The notes beneath the pieces are model-generated. The model was not told the DNA's origin, ran no database searches, and saw nothing but the letters and a program-made list of their open reading frames with translations. 64,000 bases of DNA from Biomphalaria glabrata (Eukaryota > Mollusca > Gastropoda > Planorbidae): NCBI RefSeq assembly GCF_947242115.1, contig NC_074711.1:56938963-57002962 (forward strand), in the 5' to 3' direction. The translations under genes were made by a program, and so were the position numbers. Positions 60,301 through 64,000 of the stretch are shown in pieces. Every line of letters begins with the position of its first letter. Position 1 is the first letter of the stretch.

Positions 60301-61922
60301 TTAATGTTTTCTTGAGTTGAGGGGTCCCAAACGGAGGATGCATATTCTATTATTGGCCTAACCAAGGTTAAATAACATTTTAGTTTTATGTTCTTATTTG
60401 ATTTATAGAAATTTCTTTTAATAAATCCTAATGCTTTGTTTGATTTTTTTGTAGTTTCATCAATATGTGGATTCCATGACAGTTTTTCATTTATTATAAC
60501 ACCTAGGTATTTTGCATTTTTAGTCTGTGTTACTGGTTTGCCATGAATAAGATAAGTGGAATTAATTTGTTTTAGTTTTTTTGTTACTCTTAACAACTGA
60601 CATTTTTCTGGGTGAAAAGACATGCTTCAATTTGATTCCCATTTCTGTAATTCATCTAATTCTCTTTGTAAAATATCTGTGTCTTGTGTTGTTTTTATTG
60701 TTCTATATATTATGCAATCGTCTGCAAATAATCTGACTTTTGTTCCTGAACTAATGCAATTTGGTAAATCATTTATGTAAATTAAAAATAGTGGACCCTT
60801 GAGGTACACCTGAGTTTACTGTTATCGGTGTTGATTTAGAGCCATTTATTATTACAGTTTGTTCTCTCCCTATCAGAAAATCTTTAATCCACTGATGCAG
60901 TGGACCATTAATGCCGAAATATTTTAATTTTTTAAGCAAACTATGGTGGTGAACTTTGTCAAAAGCCTTAGAAAAATCTAGTAGGATAGCATCTATTTGT
61001 CAAAAGCCTTAGAAAAATCTAGTCTTTGTTTCAATGTAGGTGTGCTCTTGCTTAATGCTTGTTTGACAGTCAAAGAAAAACAGCCCAACTCTCATGCAGG
61101 GAAAGGATGGGAGCAATTCACAGATGCTGTTATAAATTGGCTCAATTCAAATCTGAAAGGTGTAGTTTTTATGCTCTGGGGAGCCTATGCTCAAAAGAAA
61201 GGCTCCAGAATTGACAAGGTAAGCATAGAATGTAGTACACAAATTTTTTTCTTACTGCGTTTACAAATTCTAGCGTTATAGAACTTTAAGTTGATTTAAC
61301 TGCTCTTTCAGAAGAAATTAAATTTCTTGGAGGGCAAACCACATGCTTCAATACATAAAATATCTTTTAAGATTTGAGACCTGCTTGTTCAAAATTTACT
61401 TCCATTAGTTTTCATACATTATGTTTAACACATTTTATAAGTAAACTACTATTATTTCTGTTTGTTTTATCAATAGCAATCAACTCTAAAATTCTGCTGA
61501 CCATCTATCCTCTATAGATGTCATGGTCAAAATTTGATTTAGTGTAATTAACCTCTCATTTGCTTTATTTTAATTTTACATATTTAACTGAACAACCTTC
61601 CTACTCTGAAATACATATGTAATACTAATAGCAGTTTGATCAGAATATTTCTATCAACTTGTCTTTTAAAAAAGTGTTGTTGTTTTTTTTTATTAGATGT
61701 ACAGGTATACATTTTTCTGCTATTATGAATTTCTTCAGATTATTATTTAATTGGCTCGATTTATTTTTATAGAAAAAGCATCATATCTTGACAGCAGTCC
61801 ATCCATCACCATTGTCAGCCCACAAAGGTTTCATTGGATGTAAACATTTCTCCACATGCAATGAACTTTTAAAAAAAGATGGCAAAATAGAAATCAATTG
61901 GACATCATTGCCTGCTCATTGA
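51325..61922 (+). CDS. UNG: Uracil-DNA glycosylase (UNG, family 1)
   Basis: Eight coding exons: 51325-51576, 54427-54633, 58299-58394, 58533-58587, 59208-59250, 59644-59732, 61040-61218 and 61773-61922; all GT-AG, phases consistent; about 356 aa from the first ATG or 322 from the ATG at 51427 (human 304-313). The enzyme removes uracil from DNA to start base excision repair. Motifs are complete: [13 protein letters not shown] (catalytic Asp about 194), the PPPS loop [31 protein letters not shown], and the [11 protein letters not shown] loop (His about 317). The second start begins [10 protein letters not shown], a PCNA-binding PIP box as in nuclear UNG2. The upstream 34 residues are Ser/Arg-rich without acidic residues, like a mitochondrial presequence. 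The introns hold a Kolobok-like element, a LINE end, a solo LTR, a hAT and a LINE. Confidence 0.95.
51600..52600. repeat. TCTAGA islands and (AT)n-rich stretch in UNG intron 1
   Basis: AGATCTAGATC-type words alternate with short (TA)n runs. No coding potential. Confidence 0.6.
52610..52815. mobile_element. Small hAT-like MITE
   Basis: The left end CTGCAGTTTTTACCAAACT and the right end (reverse complement CTGCAGTGTTTCCCAAACT) form an imperfect inverted repeat. It shares CTGTGTTCTGTGGAACCCTA and CGAGGCCTGAAT with 47876-47965. Confidence 0.55.
52966..54250. mobile_element. Kolobok-like TTAA element, copy 1, with THAP-domain remnant (UNG intron 1)
   Basis: TTAA flanks it (52962-52965 and 54251-54254). 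The ends are AGGGTAACTCCGATGG and (reverse complement) AGGGAAACTCCGATAG. The minus-strand frame 54043-53567 encodes a degenerate THAP zinc finger: [14 protein letters not shown], then [35 protein letters not shown] duplications plus THAP domains are known for Kolobok transposons. The catalytic part is missing. Confidence 0.82.
55000..55265 (+). mobile_element. LINE ORF2 C-terminal fragment (UNG intron 2)
   Basis: Reads [36 protein letters not shown] and a finger-like remnant ending SHVNHCMHP, then ATTAATTAATTAATTA. Same family as 9150-9490 and 10215-10690, opposite strand. Confidence 0.75.
55266..56106. other. UNG intron 2 sequence
   Basis: AT-rich. A short degenerate tandem repeat (GGATGATCATCTAGAAGTTG) lies at about 56000-56095. 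Confidence 0.4.
56107..56494. mobile_element. Solo LTR of an LTR retrotransposon (fossil)
   Basis: It begins TGTTGTAAC and ends GTTACAACA, a TG...CA terminus with 9-bp inverted ends. GTAT flanks both sides (56103-56106 and 56495-56498). A TATA-like GGTATAAAG and an AATAAA-type signal lie inside, as in an LTR. No internal region accompanies it, so it is probably a recombination remnant. Family not assigned; orientation probably +. Confidence 0.7.
56495..57047. other. UNG intron 2 sequence, partly repetitive
   Basis: 56920-57047 matches, in reverse, the sequence at about 46540-46670 next to the other hAT copy, so it belongs to a duplicated repeat. No gene seen. Confidence 0.45.
57056..57875 (-). 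mobile_element. hAT element, 820 bp, with 8-bp duplication (UNG intron 2)
   Basis: CAGGGCCGGACTTGAC starts it; the far end is GCCTAAGGCGGGCCTTG (reverse complement CAAGGCCCGCCTTAGGC). CAAAATAG flanks both sides (57048-57055 and 57876-57883). On the minus strand a degenerate C-terminal dimerisation motif reads [21 protein letters not shown] second terminus-like CAGGGCCAGACTCAACC lies at 57197. Inverted relative to 45890-46377. Confidence 0.78.
59885..61023 (-). mobile_element. 5'-truncated LINE with RT domain (UNG intron 6)
   Basis: Minus strand reads [15 protein letters not shown], then [38 protein letters not shown] and [10 protein letters not shown] (the catalytic FADD box). It continues [49 protein letters not shown] and [10 protein letters not shown] to the end. 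A frameshift near GVPQG and a TGA at the expected Trp before MSFHPEK make it inactive. The 3' end is TCTTCTTTTTTGAAGTAACG, then (ATAAG)n. A 28-bp piece coding DFSKAFDK occurs twice at its truncated edge. The clade looks CR1/Jockey-group; not decided. Confidence 0.9.
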
Positions 61923-62276
61923 GAACAATTTTATTATTTTATTTCGTTGTTGTAAATATGTATACTAGTCTAAAAATTATTTTATTTTAAATTAGGTACA
62001 CTTTTTTTTTTTAATTTTCTAATGCTAAGAACATAATTATGTCCAAGCCTAAACCATCTCTTGGATGGAAGAGGGCAAGGTTCAAACAGAACCATTCTAA
62101 TGACAGTCTGAATTGCATACTTTATGACCAGGCAGCCAGATTAGTTTTTTTAATGTTAATATAATGTCTATTGTGTATTTATTTTATGCTGTATTTTTTA
62201 TATAAATTTTTACAAGACAAATGTCTAATTAGGACATTTTATTTTTCTTTGTATTTATTATTTTTTTTACTGTAGA

Positions 62277-62282
62277 AATAAA
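62277..62282 (+). terminator. Candidate poly(A) signal of UNG
   Basis: AATAAA about 355 bp past the stop codon; other candidates could be used. Confidence 0.35.
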
Positions 62283-62549
62283 TAATGTCTGTAGATAAAA
62301 TATGAAAACTTTTTTTTTTTTTTTTTTTACTGTTTTACTAAAATTTTTATACAAATTCTTGATGATTCAGTTAATTTATGTACCTTTTGTGTTTGGAAGA
62401 AAAAGTTTTTTTTTTAAGCAGCCTTCAACAACCAACAATTTAGATTAGACAAATGACTCTCATTTATTTATTTGTGTTTGCTTATAAAATTATCTATAAA
62501 CTGTGTGCCAAATTTATAATATATCTATCTATATATCTATATCTATCTA

Positions 62550-62551
<2 letters not shown>

Positions 62552-62594
<43 letters not shown>
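62552..62594. repeat. (AT)n microsatellite
   Basis: About 21 AT units, preceded by ATCT-type variants (62520-62551). Confidence 0.95.
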
Positions 62595-62596
<2 letters not shown>

Positions 62597-63386
62597 TTCT
62601 TGACTCAATCCTAAGAGGTACTCACTGGCCACTTCAGTGCTTTTTGAGCTTGCTACCCATTCCCACTCTCTCACCTTCTGCAGTGTGGACAAATTAGTTG
62701 TTATTCTAATAACCTTTTAGAGCATGTATGGTGTGTTTCATGGCATGTAAACACATACAATTGGCTGAAGCCCCATAACTTTACCATAAAATCACACTTG
62801 ACAATTTTTTCCCCAACCATACAAAGTACATTGAAGTGATCGGCTAATATGCTAATTTGGAAAAGTGTTTTCAGTACAGTGGATGAGTTGTAGATAAATC
62901 ATAGTAATATCATGTATCATCAGCAACGTGAGATAAAAACACTCACATCCATTATAAATATACAAAGGAATAGGTTTAATTTGCCAATTCTAATTCAGCA
63001 TTATACAAAAAACTGGACACGTTGTTCTAAAAGAAGATAAAATGAAACTCTAATTTTGTTATACACTCACAAAATTATATAGATAGTCTGTAAATACACA
63101 AGTGAAAGATCACAGTACAATTTTATATTAACATTTGTTTCACTTTACAAATTCAACATTGTGAGAGTGGAATGTGAAAAAAGGGTTTCTTCCTATAAGA
63201 CTCTAAGCCTACTTTCCAAATGTGTTTAACCTTGCAGGCCACTCTGCTCATTAAGAGATGATACACGAGTAAGAAGAGAGAACAGGTTATCTTGAGTTGA
63301 GGAACACTGATCTATTTAATTGTGAAGTAATTACCTCTATTATTTCGCTTGTTAATGTCATTCACCTTTGCTAATTAGTTTAGTCT

Positions 63387-63973
63387 CAGTGGCGTAGCTA
63401 GAGTATATGATGCCTGGTGCGGTACCTCATCTTGATGCCCCCCCCCCCCCCCCCCAAAAAAAAAAAACACAAAACAACTAACTAATTAATAAAATTGCAA
63501 AACCTTTCTTTTTTTTCAAAATAATATGTAGGCCTATTCATTAATCAAATATTGTTAATTCTTTCATGACCGCAGCATTATCATAGCCTTAACCCCTGCA
63601 GTCCATTATGTCTAAGCCATCCAAACGCAATTTCTCTAGAATCATCTCAGCGATTCCAGCAGCATGCGTGTCCTTTGTGTCGATGAAGTCAACAAAAGAC
63701 TCTCGAACCTGCACCCCGTCATTCTCCATGACAACATACCGTAAAATTTGGGAAATTTGATCCAGCTTTGAGATGTCATGTGTACTATCAAAAATAATAG
63801 AGAAATAGAAATATTTGGCTTGTTTTACTTGCTGTATGATTTGGTTTTTTTAGCGTGATCCCCCAATATTGTAATAAATTCATTTTGTATTTGTGGAGAC
63901 ATGTATATATTCGATCTGGAACAAAGCTTAGTTCGAAGCACATGCTCCCTCAAGAGTGGTAGCTACGCCACTG
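63387..63973 (-). mobile_element. hAT element remnant with DUF4371-type transposase fragment
   Basis: The left end CAGTGGCGTAGCTA and the right end TAGCTACGCCACTG are a perfect 14-bp inverted repeat. TTTAGTCT lies on both sides, with a one-base offset at the right. The minus strand reads MSPQIQNEFITILG, then after frame changes YFSIIFDSTHDISKLDQI, RESFVDFIDT and GYDNAAVM, the DUF4371 part of hAT transposases. About 590 bp, so internally deleted. Confidence 0.78.
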
Positions 63974-64000
63974 ATTTAGTCTATTTGCTAATTAGTATAA

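Larger units (their letters stand above)
61923..63386. other. UNG 3' UTR and downstream AT-rich sequence
   Basis: A candidate poly(A) signal AATAAA is at 62277-62282. A microsatellite follows. No gene recognised. Confidence 0.45.

Overview
This is a eukaryotic nuclear window, strongly AT-rich. It has spliced protein genes with GT-AG introns and a very heavy load of transposable elements. The frequent AGATCTAGATCT islands, the tRNA-derived SINEs and the I/Nimbus-type LINE suggest a freshwater pulmonate snail (Biomphalaria/Bulinus-like). That taxonomic call is an inference from memory and was not searched.

Four host genes are supported. (1) POLR3G (RPC7 subunit of RNA polymerase III), + strand, 12797-22160, five coding exons. 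(2) LYSMD3-like LysM membrane protein, - strand, 30054-26296, two coding exons, tail-to-tail with POLR3G. (3) RNF103-type RING-H2 membrane E3 ligase, + strand, 36063-38989, four coding exons. (4) UNG uracil-DNA glycosylase, + strand, 51325-61922, eight coding exons, with two in-frame starts that look mitochondrial and nuclear. All exon joins were worked out by hand from phase, splice dinucleotides and family conservation. The four genes do not form a pathway. The POLR3G-LYSMD3 pair does repeat the order and orientation I recall from human chromosome 5, so it may be ancient microsynteny.

Most of the rest is mobile DNA, much of it readable to the exact insertion site. 1-12 kb: a target-site-flanked LINE 3' end, a 30-bp tandem array, a SINE with a perfect 15-bp duplication, a 3.15-kb TTAA-flanked element that splits a LINE, and a pair of long inverted repeats around LINE ends. 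12-22 kb (POLR3G introns): SINEs, a LINE nested in a mariner-like remnant, and a hAT element. 23-35 kb: a 1.96-kb hAT-like element carrying its own minisatellite, two inverted copies of a 1.3-1.4-kb TIR element, and a Kolobok-like TTAA element. 38-51 kb: RNF103 3' flank, a 59-bp minisatellite with a dimeric higher-order pattern, hAT and LINE fragments, and a perfect-TIR hAT inserted in a LINE. 51-62 kb (UNG introns): a Kolobok-like copy with a THAP-domain remnant, a solo LTR, a hAT, and a LINE whose end almost touches an exon. 62-64 kb: a microsatellite and a hAT fragment with a DUF4371-type transposase remnant.

I saw no rRNA, functional tRNA, CRISPR array or operon-like system, and nothing I would call a wholly new biological system. 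The points most worth a second look are the microsynteny, the dual-start UNG, the LINE next to UNG exon 7, the nested insertions, and the paired hairpins in the LINE leader.
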